Assembly: GCA_026391695.1 (NCBI GenBank)
Contig: JAPLDP010000042.1
Span: forward strand, 16,987-80,986
Direction of reading: 5' to 3'
Length of the DNA: 64,000 nucleotides
DNA from: Bacteroidota bacterium
Lineage (GTDB): Bacteria; Bacteroidota; Bacteroidia; Bacteroidales; JAGONC01
Positions 36,135 through 45,607 of the stretch are shown here, one piece after another. Below the pieces are notes generated by a model. The model ran no database searches, was not told the origin of the DNA, and saw only the letters and a list, made by a program, of their open reading frames with translations. The position numbers were made by a program, and so were the translations under genes. Position 1 is the first letter of the stretch, and each line of letters starts with the position of its first letter.

Positions 36135-38057
36135 ATGCATAAATTCAATTATTTTTTTATTGGCATCTGTTGTTTGATTGCTGGCAATCCATGTCTTGCT
36201 CAAAAGATTTCTGCCGACAGTTCCATTATCCTTTCAACGGTGACCATAATGTCTACCAAACTGACCGATAACGCTACCGGATTAAATGTGCATTCGTTTG
36301 ATTCGTTATCACTATTACTAGCCAGTTCAAAGACGCTCTCTGATCTCCTTGTGAGCCAAACACCTGTCTGTATCAAAACGTACGGTTTAGGTAGCCTGGC
36401 AACAATTTCATTAAGGGGAACGTCATCAAACCATACTGGGGTATTCTGGAATGGGCTTTCTATAAGTCCTCCAAATAACGGAATGACAGATATCGGACTT
36501 ATTCCTGTTTATTTTTTCGAAAATATCCAAGTTCAGTACGGTGGCGCCAGCTCGGTTTTTGGCGGTGGCAATATCGGCGGAAGTATTCATATCAATAATT
36601 CTAACACCTTTCGAAACGATAAAAAAATCAGCATGGGAATTGGTGCCGGTAGTTTCCATGACTATTCAGGATTTACCAAAATATTGCTTTCGAATGATAA
36701 GTGGATATCATCAACAGCTGTATATTATCATCAGGCAAAAAATGATTTTCCATTTCATAATAATTCAATAACGGGAAATCCTGAGGAGCGGCAACAGAAT
36801 TCTGATAATCTCTTTTATGGTTTTTTACAACAGATAAGTCATGCTATTAAAAGGGGAAATTATCTCACTGCCAATATCTGGTGGCAAACTGCCGATAGAA
36901 GAATACCTTCCGCTATGACCTTGCAATCCGGTAACGCTGATGAAAAAGATAATTCACTGCGATCATCCCTTACATGGCGAAAGGATTTTACATCAGGTTC
37001 TATTACTTCTAAAATTGCCTGGTTCAATGACTACCTTCACTACGTTGATATAAACGACTTTTATTCAATCGATTCTAAGGTTATCAGCAATTCTTGGATA
37101 CTGGAAACGGAAGCCAAAAAGCAGCTGACTGAGCGGATTCGGATCAATGGAGGTGTTGATATACGTTTTATGACATGCAAAGCTGATTCTTACAATGAAA
37201 ATGTTAAACAAAATCAGATCGGCTGTTATACTTCATTGAGTTATTTAATTCCGTTGATAAACTGGCAGTCAAGTGTTCATATTCACCAGGGCTGGACAGA
37301 AGGCTATGATGAGCCATTCACACCTTCTGTCGGCATCGAAGGCCCCTTATTTAAAATGGTATCAGGAAAAATCAACATTTCACGAAACTTCAGGGCTCCG
37401 ACTTTCAATGAAAGATATTGGCAACCTGGTGGAAATCTTGACCTGCATCCTGAGGTCAGCTGGAATGAAGAGGCTACTGTACTTTTCAAACCTGTCAGTC
37501 AAAATATGACCTCGCGGTACTTTATCTATTTCGATGTGTTTAATTCCATGATCAGTAATTGGATTATCTGGCTACCGGTAGATGAATCCTATATGATATG
37601 GCAACCCCGGAATATCCAGAAAGTTTGGTCCAGGGGACTGGAGTTCAATGGGGAATTTGAAAAAAAAATCTTCAATGCAACCATATTACTGAAAGCAGGC
37701 TATACTTATACACGGTCAACAAATGAAGAAAGTATTGATGGTTCTTATCAGAAACAACTCATTTATGTGCCTGAACATATAGGCTTAGCAGGACTTACGA
37801 TATGCATAAAAAAAATAACATTCTCCTATACTCATCACTACACTGGTCAGAGGTTCGTCAGCAGCGACAACAGCCAATCCCTGCCGCCATATAACATCGG
37901 ATATTTTTCTTTTTCAAGGGATTTCTCTCTGTTGAAAGAGAAATTTAGCTTTCAGCTTAACGTCGATAATGTTTGGAATTCTAATTATCAGGCTATTCAG
38001 GATTACCCCATGCCAGGAATTGCTTTTAAGTTCTCACTGCTTTATAATGTTTTCTGA
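36135..38057 (+). CDS. btuB: TonB-dependent receptor, BtuB-like, under B12 riboswitch
   Basis: About 640 aa outer-membrane transporter. Signal peptide (FIGICCLIAGNPCLAQ), then a plug domain with SKTLSDLLVSQTPVCIKTYG, SLRGTSSNHTGVFWNGL and GASSVFGGGNIGGSIHINN, then a 22-strand-type barrel ending in an aromatic strand (FKFSLLYNVF). The plug start lacks a long DUF4480/CarboxypepD-type extension seen in SusC proteins, favouring a vitamin/siderophore receptor. The upstream cobalamin riboswitch makes corrinoid import the best inference. ATG 36135 is chosen over TTG 36129. Confidence 0.88.
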   Translation: MHKFNYFFIGICCLIAGNPCLAQKISADSSIILSTVTIMSTKLTDNATGLNVHSFDSLSLLLASSKTLSDLLVSQTPVCIKTYGLGSLATISLRGTSSNHTGVFWNGLSISPPNNGMTDIGLIPVYFFENIQVQYGGASSVFGGGNIGGSIHINNSNTFRNDKKISMGIGAGSFHDYSGFTKILLSNDKWISSTAVYYHQAKNDFPFHNNSITGNPEERQQNSDNLFYGFLQQISHAIKRGNYLTANIWWQTADRRIPSAMTLQSGNADEKDNSLRSSLTWRKDFTSGSITSKIAWFNDYLHYVDINDFYSIDSKVISNSWILETEAKKQLTERIRINGGVDIRFMTCKADSYNENVKQNQIGCYTSLSYLIPLINWQSSVHIHQGWTEGYDEPFTPSVGIEGPLFKMVSGKINISRNFRAPTFNERYWQPGGNLDLHPEVSWNEEATVLFKPVSQNMTSRYFIYFDVFNSMISNWIIWLPVDESYMIWQPRNIQKVWSRGLEFNGEFEKKIFNATILLKAGYTYTRSTNEESIDGSYQKQLIYVPEHIGLAGLTICIKKITFSYTHHYTGQRFVSSDNSQSLPPYNIGYFSFSRDFSLLKEKFSFQLNVDNVWNSNYQAIQDYPMPGIAFKFSLLYNVF

Positions 38058-38165
38058 AAAATCACCTGTGAACTAAGTTCACGATGACCTTTTAAACAAA
38101 AACTATTATTTATCGTTTATTATCTGACAATTAGATCCAATTATTAATTATTAATTTAAGGAGCA

Positions 38166-38582
38166 ATGGAACATAATGTAAAAATTTCGTGGGCTGGGGA
38201 TATGAGTTTCGAAGCGGATATATATGGTCATAAAGTAATTATGGATGCGTCAGATGAAGCAGGAGGGAAGGGTCGGGGACCACGTCCAAAGCCGCTATCA
38301 CTGGCATCGCTTGGAGGATGCACAGGAATGGATGTGGTTTCCATTCTTGATAAAATGAAAGCCAAACCCGAATCTTTCACCCTGTCAGTCACAGCCGAAC
38401 TTTCAGATGATTATCCCAAAATCTATAAAAAAATTCATATTATTTATTTATTAAAAGGGAAGAACCTGTCACTGGATAAAGTTATGAAAGCTGTCAGCCT
38501 TTCACAGGAAAAGTATTGTGGAGTCTCTGCCATGCTCCGCAAGGCAGCTGAAATTTCATACGAAATAAAAATTGAAGAATGA
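38166..38582 (+). CDS. OsmC/Ohr family peroxiredoxin-like protein
   Basis: 138 aa. The two redox cysteines are Cys52 (in GGCTGMD) and Cys118 (in EKYCGVSAML), spaced as in OsmC-type hydroperoxide reductases. Other family signs are EAGGKGRGPRPKPLSLASL and the helix MDVVSILDKM. It probably reduces organic hydroperoxides in the cytoplasm. Start ATG has a good AAGGAG site. Convergent with the Nudix gene, whose end lies in a heptad repeat array. Confidence 0.92.
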   Translation: MEHNVKISWAGDMSFEADIYGHKVIMDASDEAGGKGRGPRPKPLSLASLGGCTGMDVVSILDKMKAKPESFTLSVTAELSDDYPKIYKKIHIIYLLKGKNLSLDKVMKAVSLSQEKYCGVSAMLRKAAEISYEIKIEE

Positions 38583-38587
38583 TGACT

Positions 38588-38610
38588 TTGATCATTGATC
38601 ATTGATCACT
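38588..38610 (-). repeat. CAATGAT heptad array at the 3' end of the Nudix gene
   Basis: On the minus strand three units (CAGTGAT, CAATGAT, CAATGAT) overlap the last codons of the Nudix gene, encoding the C-terminal IleAsnAspGln and the TGA stop. Confidence 0.7.
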
Positions 38611-39230
38611 GTTTTTACAACTTCAAGGAACTCACTGAGTATCATAGCCGTTGCTCCCCATATAGTCACACCGTTAAGTTCAAAACATGGAACGGTGATT
38701 TTAACGTTATGGACTTCAATCTCTTTTCTAATCATGTTCCGGTCATCCAATAAGTCCATCAGATTGACTTCAATGATCCTGTCGACCTCATTTTCATCTG
38801 CCCTAAATGCTGGTTTATCCGAAATGGCTCCAACAACAGGAAAAACATTAAAATTGCTTGGAGGAATATAAAGATTTGTAAGATGACCAAGTATTCTGAT
38901 TTCACTAATGTTAACGCCAATTTCTTCATTAGCTTCCCGCAGGGCGGTATCAAAAAGTGTGATATCACAGCTTTCATGGCGACCACCTGGAAAGCTGACC
39001 TGTCTGCTATGCACTCCACTGTTATCAGGCCTGAGGATGAAGACGGTTTTTATAAGATGGTCATCTGGAAAAAGAAGGATAAGAATGCTGCTTTCCATAG
39101 CCAGTGACGCATCTGTCATTTCCCGTATCCATTTTAATCTCGATTCTGAAGCCATCTTCAAATGGGCAAAAAGCCCTGGCAAGGGTTCTTTTAACTTTTC
39201 TTCAAGGCGATCAATGAAAATATTAAACAT
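38592..39230 (-). CDS. Nudix hydrolase, CoA-pyrophosphatase-like
   Basis: 212 aa. The Nudix box is GG-x-x-E-x7-REANEEIGV (GX5EX7REUXEEXGU), followed by LGHLTNLYIPPSNFNVFPVVG, which together with the upstream VSFPGG resembles the CoA diphosphatase group (NudL/YeaB). It would cleave CoA or related nucleoside diphosphates. The C-terminal residues are encoded by a heptad repeat. It is preceded by its own -7 element. Confidence 0.9.
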   Translation of the reverse strand: MFNIFIDRLEEKLKEPLPGLFAHLKMASESRLKWIREMTDASLAMESSILILLFPDDHLIKTVFILRPDNSGVHSRQVSFPGGRHESCDITLFDTALREANEEIGVNISEIRILGHLTNLYIPPSNFNVFPVVGAISDKPAFRADENEVDRIIEVNLMDLLDDRNMIRKEIEVHNVKITVPCFELNGVTIWGATAMILSEFLEVVKTVINDQ

Positions 39231-39251
39231 GATGATATTATCCGTTTGTTA

Positions 39252-39259
39252 CAAAAATA
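39252..39259 (-). promoter_or_regulatory. -7 element before the Nudix gene
   Basis: TATTTTTG on the minus strand, 22 bases before the ATG. Confidence 0.45.
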
Positions 39260-39319
39260 CTGTATTTAAACCTTTAATGCGATTAACGGATTATGTTATC
39301 ACTATAACATGATTTTGAG

Positions 39320-39327
39320 TAATTTTG
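39320..39327 (+). promoter_or_regulatory. -7 element before the M48 peptidase gene
   Basis: TAATTTTG, TAnnTTTG match, about 190 bases before the M48 ATG; a short ORF (39370-39474) lies in the leader it would produce. Confidence 0.4.
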
Positions 39328-39369
39328 TCTTAAGAAAACGAAAGATTCTGATTTTTAATTTAGTCAACA

Positions 39370-39474
39370 ATGGGGAAAGAACGGCAATGTAGTATAAAAA
39401 GCAGAGCTTATGCTGAACTAAGACCAGTGGCGAAAGAAATGGGTCTCCATAACCTGACTGTAGAGATAAAATAA
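39370..39474 (+). CDS. Possible 34-codon leader ORF (uncertain)
   Basis: An ATG-started frame of 34 codons between a promoter-like box and the M48 gene. The product is short and basic (begins MGKERQCSIKSRAYAEL) and matches no family I know. It may be a small protein, an upstream regulatory ORF, or chance. Confidence 0.2.
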   Translation: MGKERQCSIKSRAYAELRPVAKEMGLHNLTVEIK

Positions 39475-39517
39475 ACCTTTCTAATTGATTTATAAGGCAA
39501 ATAAAAAATCCTATAGC

Positions 39518-40381
39518 ATGAAATACCTTAGACAGATTTTTTTCCTCACAATAGGCATGCTGGTATTTGCCGGTTGTTCAAAAGTGCCGATCACCGGGCG
39601 CAAGCACCTTACTTTATTACCCAATGATATGATCCTCACCATGAGTATTGCAAGCTACCAGGACTTCCTTAAAGAACATCCGCCTTTGCCGGCTTCTGAT
39701 AACCGCGTTGCCGGAGTCAGAAATGTAGGTAATAAAATCTCAGCAGGTGTTATTCAGTTCCTTCAGCAGAATGATATGAGTGATAAGATTAAAGATTATA
39801 GCTGGGAATTTAATGTCGTTGATGATAAAACAGTTAATGCATGGTGCATGCCCGGCGGGAAAATAGTCTTTTATACAGGGATTTTGCCGATTACACTGGA
39901 TGACTTTGGTGTGGCAACGGTGATGGGGCACGAAGTGGCACATGCTGTCGCTGAACATGGCAATGAACGTATGACCGAACAGTTGGCAGTTTATCTTGGT
40001 GGTGTCACTCTCGATTATGCTTTGCAGAAAGAACCACAAATGACCAGGGATATCTTTCTTACAGCATATGGTGTTGGTTCTCAGCTAGGTGTTTTAGCAT
40101 ACTCCCGGAAACATGAATATGAAGCCGATAAGCTGGGAATGGTATTTATGGCTATGTCAGGCTTTGACCCTGCTAAAGCTATTGAATTCTGGCAGAGAAT
40201 GAAATCTGCCGGTGGGCAAAAACCTCCTGAGTTCTTAAGTACCCACCCGAATGACGATAACCGAATTAAAGCTCTCCAGTCTTTTCTTCCTGAGGCAAAA
40301 AAATATTATAAAACAGGTCAGCTATCCCCCGGTGATAACAAACAACAACAAAAACCTGTGAAAACTGTTAAATTACATTAA
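39518..40381 (+). CDS. M48 family zinc metallopeptidase lipoprotein
   Basis: About 287 aa from ATG 39518. Lipoprotein signal peptide with lipobox VFAGC, mature start CSKVPITGRKHLTLLP. The zinc motif HEVAHAVAEHG (HExxH) is in the core, with the third ligand in EYEADKLGMVFMA. This resembles LoiP/BepA-type periplasmic proteases that degrade or assemble outer-membrane proteins. It would be anchored to the outer membrane. A GQLSPGDNKQQQK tail is disordered. Confidence 0.93.
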   Translation: MKYLRQIFFLTIGMLVFAGCSKVPITGRKHLTLLPNDMILTMSIASYQDFLKEHPPLPASDNRVAGVRNVGNKISAGVIQFLQQNDMSDKIKDYSWEFNVVDDKTVNAWCMPGGKIVFYTGILPITLDDFGVATVMGHEVAHAVAEHGNERMTEQLAVYLGGVTLDYALQKEPQMTRDIFLTAYGVGSQLGVLAYSRKHEYEADKLGMVFMAMSGFDPAKAIEFWQRMKSAGGQKPPEFLSTHPNDDNRIKALQSFLPEAKKYYKTGQLSPGDNKQQQKPVKTVKLH

Positions 40382-40447
40382 TTGGTATCGTAGTTTTAAT
40401 TTATGGTTTTAAATTGAATATGACTGAACCGAGGTCAGTTATGAAAG

Positions 40448-42634
40448 ATGCAACTGGACAAAGACGAAAATACATTTCAGGCAAATTACGGTAATCTTCT
40501 ACATTCCTGTAAAAACTTCCTTGGTAACGACGATCTTCTGACCATTCAAAAAGCGTACGAACTGGCAGTGAAAATTTATGCTGGCCAGCAGGAAGAGTCA
40601 GGCGCTCCTTATATTTCACATGTTTTAGATGTCGCATTGATTGTTACTGAAGAAATAGGATTAAGCACCGTATCAATCGTCAGTGCACTTTTACATGATA
40701 TTCTTAAATGCTCAGCTTACAAAGAAAGTGAACTTGAACATTTGTTTGGACAACAAATCTGCAAGATAGTTGTCAGCCTGACAAAAATTGCCGGTCTATC
40801 ACCAGAAAGAACAACTGTTAATACCGAAAATTTTATCAGGTTTTTAGTGACAATGACAGGTGATGTTCGTGTCATCCTTATTAAACTCGCCGACCGTCTC
40901 TACTATATGCGGAATATTGACCGGCTGCCGGTTGATATTCAAAAGAAAATTGCCGGTGAGGCGTCCCTGCTGTATGCGCCGATCACCCATCGCCTGGGTC
41001 TTTATAATATAAAAACTGAATTGGAAGAACGTGCACTGAAATGTATTTATCCTGAAATATATCATTCACTTGAACGAAAGCTCGAGGAAACAACTTCTGC
41101 ACGTGAAGCCTTTATTAACTCTTTTATCAAACCCATTGAAAAAGAATTAAGCCATCAGGATTTTAAGTGTGAGATTAAAGGCCGTTCAAAATCAATATCT
41201 TCAATCTGGAGTAAAATGAAAAAACAGAATGTCGATTTTGAAGAAGTCTATGATCTTTTTGCTGTCCGTATTATTTCTGAAAAGATCATGGAAGATGAGA
41301 AATCGGATTGCTGGAAAATATATTCAGTTGTCACAGACATTTATCAGCCCAATCCCAAACGGTTGCGTGACTGGATTACAACACCAAAGGCGAGCGGCTA
41401 TGAATCTCTTCATACTACGGTCATCGGACCCGGGGGTCGATGGGTTGAGGTTCAAATACGGACACGGCGTATGGATGAAATAGCTGAACATGGAGGTGCT
41501 GCACATTGGCGCTATAAAGAGTCGGTTTTTGGTCTCAATAATGATGAATGGATGACTAGCATAAGGAAAAAACTCGAGGAGCCACTTTCTGATCATCCTG
41601 CATATCCGGATTCTTCAAAAATTGAATTATATTCACATGACATTTTTATTTTTACCCCGGCTGGCGATCTCAAAAAACTTCCGGCAGGTTCTACTATACT
41701 CGACTTCGCATACCATATTCATACCTCTATTGGAAATACTTGCTCAGGTGGAAAGGTGAATAAAAAGTTTGTCACACTTAAACATGTGTTGAAAAATGGT
41801 GATCAGGTCGAAATACTTACGTCCAAATCCCAGAAACCTAATCCGGAATGGTTAAATTTTGTTGTTTCCGCAAGGTCAAAGGCGAAAATTAAGAGAGCAC
41901 TTAATGAGCAGACATATTATGATGCCAGTACCGGCAGAGATATCCTAATTCGAAAGCTCAACCAGTTGAAGCTTACTTTAGGCAATGAAACGATCAATGC
42001 ACTTCTTGAATATTTTAAATTAGATAATCCCCTTGAGCTATATCATAAAGTGGCAAATGGATCTATCGATATTTCAGAAGTCAGAACCTGCTTTGAATCG
42101 ATCACTCAGACTGCACAGGAAGTCAGGCAACACGAAGCCAGCACATTATCCTTACCGCTTGCGCCCCGGATTTTTGCCAGTGAAGAATTATTGGTCATTG
42201 ATGGTAATGCTGATCTTAAAGATTATAGATTCGCTAAATGCTGTCATCCGGTTTATGGTGATAATGTTTTTGGATTTATTACCGTGGGGAAAGGTATTAA
42301 GATCCACCGCAGCGATTGTCCTAATGCTGATCAGATGCGGATCAGATACAGTTACCGCATCATTAAAGCTAAATGGCTATCCGATAGTGATGCCACACCC
42401 CACTTGGCGAGTCTTAAAATCACAGGGAAAGATGAATTGGGATTGATTAATAAAATCTCTGATCTTATCTCTGTTCAACTTAAGCTGAATCTTCGTTCTA
42501 TTTCTTTTGAAACAAATGGAAATAAATTTGAAGGAAGCATACGGGTGTATGTCAAAGATGCCCGACAACTTGATTTTTTGATACGAAGATTGATGAAAGT
42601 CAAGGTAGTTGAAAAAGTGGTCAGAGCAACATAA
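40448..42634 (+). CDS. relA: RelA/SpoT-homologue (p)ppGpp synthetase, hydrolase domain degenerate
   Basis: 728 aa with the long RSH layout: HD domain, synthetase, TGS, zinc-finger (CCHPVYGDNV), ACT. In the HD domain His58 and His83-Asp84 are kept, but the catalytic Glu-Asp pair is Lys87-Cys88, and the DRLHN motif reads DRLYY, so the Asn is Tyr153. Synthetase residues are present: Asp269 in YDLFAVRI, GYESLHTTV and Glu334 in VEVQIRT. It is therefore probably a synthetase without hydrolase activity. No second RSH is in the window. Confidence 0.92.
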   Translation: MQLDKDENTFQANYGNLLHSCKNFLGNDDLLTIQKAYELAVKIYAGQQEESGAPYISHVLDVALIVTEEIGLSTVSIVSALLHDILKCSAYKESELEHLFGQQICKIVVSLTKIAGLSPERTTVNTENFIRFLVTMTGDVRVILIKLADRLYYMRNIDRLPVDIQKKIAGEASLLYAPITHRLGLYNIKTELEERALKCIYPEIYHSLERKLEETTSAREAFINSFIKPIEKELSHQDFKCEIKGRSKSISSIWSKMKKQNVDFEEVYDLFAVRIISEKIMEDEKSDCWKIYSVVTDIYQPNPKRLRDWITTPKASGYESLHTTVIGPGGRWVEVQIRTRRMDEIAEHGGAAHWRYKESVFGLNNDEWMTSIRKKLEEPLSDHPAYPDSSKIELYSHDIFIFTPAGDLKKLPAGSTILDFAYHIHTSIGNTCSGGKVNKKFVTLKHVLKNGDQVEILTSKSQKPNPEWLNFVVSARSKAKIKRALNEQTYYDASTGRDILIRKLNQLKLTLGNETINALLEYFKLDNPLELYHKVANGSIDISEVRTCFESITQTAQEVRQHEASTLSLPLAPRIFASEELLVIDGNADLKDYRFAKCCHPVYGDNVFGFITVGKGIKIHRSDCPNADQMRIRYSYRIIKAKWLSDSDATPHLASLKITGKDELGLINKISDLISVQLKLNLRSISFETNGNKFEGSIRVYVKDARQLDFLIRRLMKVKVVEKVVRAT

Positions 42635-42685
42635 TATTTATGGATTGCTTGTCACAAAGTATAATATGTTTTAAATAAATATTTA

Positions 42686-43504
42686 ATGATTATGAGAAAT
42701 ATTTCTGGAGATAAATTTATATATGATGATCAGATTTTGCCTGCCATAACTTATAGCCCATCTCTTTATGAACAGGGTGAAACATTATATGAAGTGACCG
42801 GCTTTCAAAATGGACATTTCTTTTTTCTTGACGACCACCTTGACAGGCTTGTAAATTCAGCTTCTATGGCCAATCTGAAACTTTGGTTGTCAAGGGAAGA
42901 AATTATCGCGAAATTCAATCAAATACTTATTATTAACCAAGTCAAAAATGGAAGTGTAAATATCATTTTCAACTTCTCAGATATTAAACATTGTATCGTA
43001 TATTATATCGAACCTGCAAAGCTGACCGAAAAAGATTACAGCCACGGCGTGCCAGTTGGATTGCTTCATTCCGAGCGGCTGAATCCCAATATTAAATTCT
43101 ATAATATGTCATTTCGCCGGCTCGCCGATAAAGCCATCATGGATAATAAAGTTACCGAGGTCATTCTAGTCGACAGGAATGGTTTGATTACTGAAGGCAG
43201 CCGTTCAAATGTCTTTTTAGTCCGAAATTCAGAAATTTATACCCCGCCTGTAGAAGATGTACTTCCTGGTATTACCAGGAAACACATTATAAGTATTTGT
43301 AAAAAGATGGATATAAATTTTATTGAAAAAAAAATTCCTCTTGAAGAACTCCCTGCATATCAGGGTCTATTTCTTACAGGAACTAATGTACGGGTTGTAC
43401 CAGTAAACAAGGTTGAAAATATTCATTTTCAGGCAGATCAGCCTCTAATTCAGGATATAAGATTCGCATATTCTGAGTTGATAATGCGCCTCACCGCTGA
43501 TTAA
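42686..43504 (+). CDS. PLP-dependent class IV aminotransferase
   Basis: 272 aa fold type IV enzyme. Signs: FFLDDHLDRLVNSA near 48, IKFYNMSFRRLADKAI with the candidate PLP lysine, LVDRNGLITEGSRSNVFLV and DVLPGITRKHIISICK. This is the branched-chain aminotransferase / D-amino-acid transaminase / aminodeoxychorismate lyase superfamily. The sequence does not decide between them. It is convergent with glgB, 63 bp apart, with no terminator seen. Confidence 0.86.
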   Translation: MIMRNISGDKFIYDDQILPAITYSPSLYEQGETLYEVTGFQNGHFFFLDDHLDRLVNSASMANLKLWLSREEIIAKFNQILIINQVKNGSVNIIFNFSDIKHCIVYYIEPAKLTEKDYSHGVPVGLLHSERLNPNIKFYNMSFRRLADKAIMDNKVTEVILVDRNGLITEGSRSNVFLVRNSEIYTPPVEDVLPGITRKHIISICKKMDINFIEKKIPLEELPAYQGLFLTGTNVRVVPVNKVENIHFQADQPLIQDIRFAYSELIMRLTAD

Positions 43505-43567
43505 GATAAAACCTTAAAACGGATCTTTGATAGTTTATAATATCGCCCTGAATTAATAATGCTGAAT

Positions 43568-45592
43568 TTAAAGTTTCTTAAATACAAGAGCTGTCCTGTT
43601 GGTGTTATATATTTTGAGATAATTTATTTTTTTATAAGCATCGTAGTGCGAAAAGTAATGAATGTTTTCATCGATCCGCCCATGCCCTCCAAAACGTGAG
43701 TTGTCAGTATTCAGAATTATATGGTATTCTCCGGGTTCAGGAACCATAAAGGTATAATCCATTGATGAACAGCTGACATGCCAGTTAAAAACAAAGATTA
43801 ACCGGTTTCTTTCAAAGATGATCGTTTTATTTTCATTATCCATATTTAGCTGATGGGCAAAAGCAGACTTGAGTATGGAGTGCTCTCCAATGATTTTTAG
43901 CATTTCTCTGTCAAACAGGGAAAGATAGTGATACTTAAGCTTGGGGTTTTCAGACAAAGACCAGTGTCGGTGGGCATACTTATATGACCAGTTGTTACCT
44001 TCCCTAGGGAAATCAATCCACTCGGGATGACCGAATTCATTCCCCATGAAGTTCAGATATGCCTGACCTCCAAGTGATATCGTAAACAAACGGATCATTT
44101 TGAGGATAGCAATACCCCGGGCAATAATCAGGTTATCATCCTCCTTTTGCATATGGTAGTACATCTCTTTATCCATCAACCAAAAAGCAAGTGTCTTGTC
44201 ACCGACTAGCGCTTGGTCGTGCGACTCACAGTAAGCTACTGTCTTTACATTTGGTAACCTGTCATTTAGCACATGCCACATTTCATAAATGTTCCAGTCT
44301 TCATCTCTTTGCTCTTTAAGCAATTTTATCCAATAATCAGGAATTCCCATACCCAGCCGGTAATCGAATCCAATGCCACCTTCATGAATGGGCCTGCATA
44401 AACCTGGCATACCGGTGACATCTTCTGCAATCGTTACGTTATTCTGATTAAGGGTATGAACCAGATGGTTGGCAAGCTGTAAATAAGTGATGGCATCCCA
44501 TTCCACTCCTTCAGTAAAATATTTCTCTCTCTTATCAATGACTTCATTGCCATGATGAAAATACATCATCGAGCCCACACCATCAAATCGAAATCCGTCA
44601 AAATGAAATTCCCTGAGCCAGTATTTCAGGTTAGATAATAGGAATTGCAGGGCTTCAGTCTTTCCATAATCAAATAGTCTGGAATCCCAGTTCGGGTGAA
44701 TACCTCGTTCTCCGGCATGAAAATACTGTCCGTCAGATCCGTCGAATTCACTTAGCCCCTCATTAATATTTTTAACCGTATGGGAATGAATCACATCAAG
44801 AATGACGGCAATGTCCAGGTGATGTGCTTCTTTTATCAAATTTTTCAGGTCTTCCGGAGTGCCAAAACGTGAGGAAGGTGCGAAAAAATTCGAAACATGA
44901 TAACCAAATGATCCATAGTAAGGATGCTCCTGTATGGCCATCAGCTGAATTGCAGTGTAACCGGCTTTTTTTATAACAGGAAGATTATTACGTATGAACT
45001 CCTGAAAGGTGCCTATTCCTTCTTTTTCCTGTGCCATACCTACATGGCATTCATAAATGAATAACTGTTCCAGCCTGGAAATATCAAAATCATCATCATG
45101 CCAGTCAAAAGAAGGAGGAAACCATAACTGTCCTGAAAAGTCCTTGGTCACATCATCCTGAACCACCCGGTTTATATATGCCGGAATGCGGTCAGTCATT
45201 CCTTTGACCGATCCAACAACAACCTTGATTCTACTACCATGAACAAATGTATTTTTATATATTTCCTCATCTAGGAAAATCTCCCAAACACCATTTCCTT
45301 TTCTTGTAAGAGGATGCGAAAGACGGTTCCAATTATTAAAATCACCTGTCAGATATAAAGCCTGTGCAGCTGGTGCCCATTCCCGGTAGATCCATCCTTT
45401 GCGGGCTTTATCATAATTTATACCGAAAAAGTGGTAGGCATCAGCAAACTTTATCAAACTTCCATAGTCATTGTTGATTTGATTTAAACGGTCACGGAAT
45501 CGTATGTATCTGGCCTCGATGTCCCTCTCACATGGTTCCAGCCAAGGATCATCTATAATAAGCTTAAATCTGCGGAGTGGATAGGGAGTCAT
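43568..45592 (-). CDS. glgB: 1,4-alpha-glucan branching enzyme
   Basis: GH13 (subfamily 8-like) enzyme, 674 aa, forming alpha-1,6 branches in glycogen. An N-terminal CBM48-type region (WAPAAQALYLTGDFNNW) precedes the barrel: DVIHSHTV, nucleophile Asp337 in FRFDGVGSM, acid/base Glu390 in TIAEDVTG, and CESHDQALVG (Asp). The C-terminal beta domain ends it. Enzymes of this length resemble eukaryotic-type branching enzymes. No glgA/C/P neighbours are present. It is the last gene of the minus-strand run after the L,D-transpeptidase genes, 15 bp from the unknown membrane protein. Confidence 0.95.
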   Translation of the reverse strand: MTPYPLRRFKLIIDDPWLEPCERDIEARYIRFRDRLNQINNDYGSLIKFADAYHFFGINYDKARKGWIYREWAPAAQALYLTGDFNNWNRLSHPLTRKGNGVWEIFLDEEIYKNTFVHGSRIKVVVGSVKGMTDRIPAYINRVVQDDVTKDFSGQLWFPPSFDWHDDDFDISRLEQLFIYECHVGMAQEKEGIGTFQEFIRNNLPVIKKAGYTAIQLMAIQEHPYYGSFGYHVSNFFAPSSRFGTPEDLKNLIKEAHHLDIAVILDVIHSHTVKNINEGLSEFDGSDGQYFHAGERGIHPNWDSRLFDYGKTEALQFLLSNLKYWLREFHFDGFRFDGVGSMMYFHHGNEVIDKREKYFTEGVEWDAITYLQLANHLVHTLNQNNVTIAEDVTGMPGLCRPIHEGGIGFDYRLGMGIPDYWIKLLKEQRDEDWNIYEMWHVLNDRLPNVKTVAYCESHDQALVGDKTLAFWLMDKEMYYHMQKEDDNLIIARGIAILKMIRLFTISLGGQAYLNFMGNEFGHPEWIDFPREGNNWSYKYAHRHWSLSENPKLKYHYLSLFDREMLKIIGEHSILKSAFAHQLNMDNENKTIIFERNRLIFVFNWHVSCSSMDYTFMVPEPGEYHIILNTDNSRFGGHGRIDENIHYFSHYDAYKKINYLKIYNTNRTALVFKKL

Positions 45593-45607
45593 GGATATAG
45601 TTTTTAA

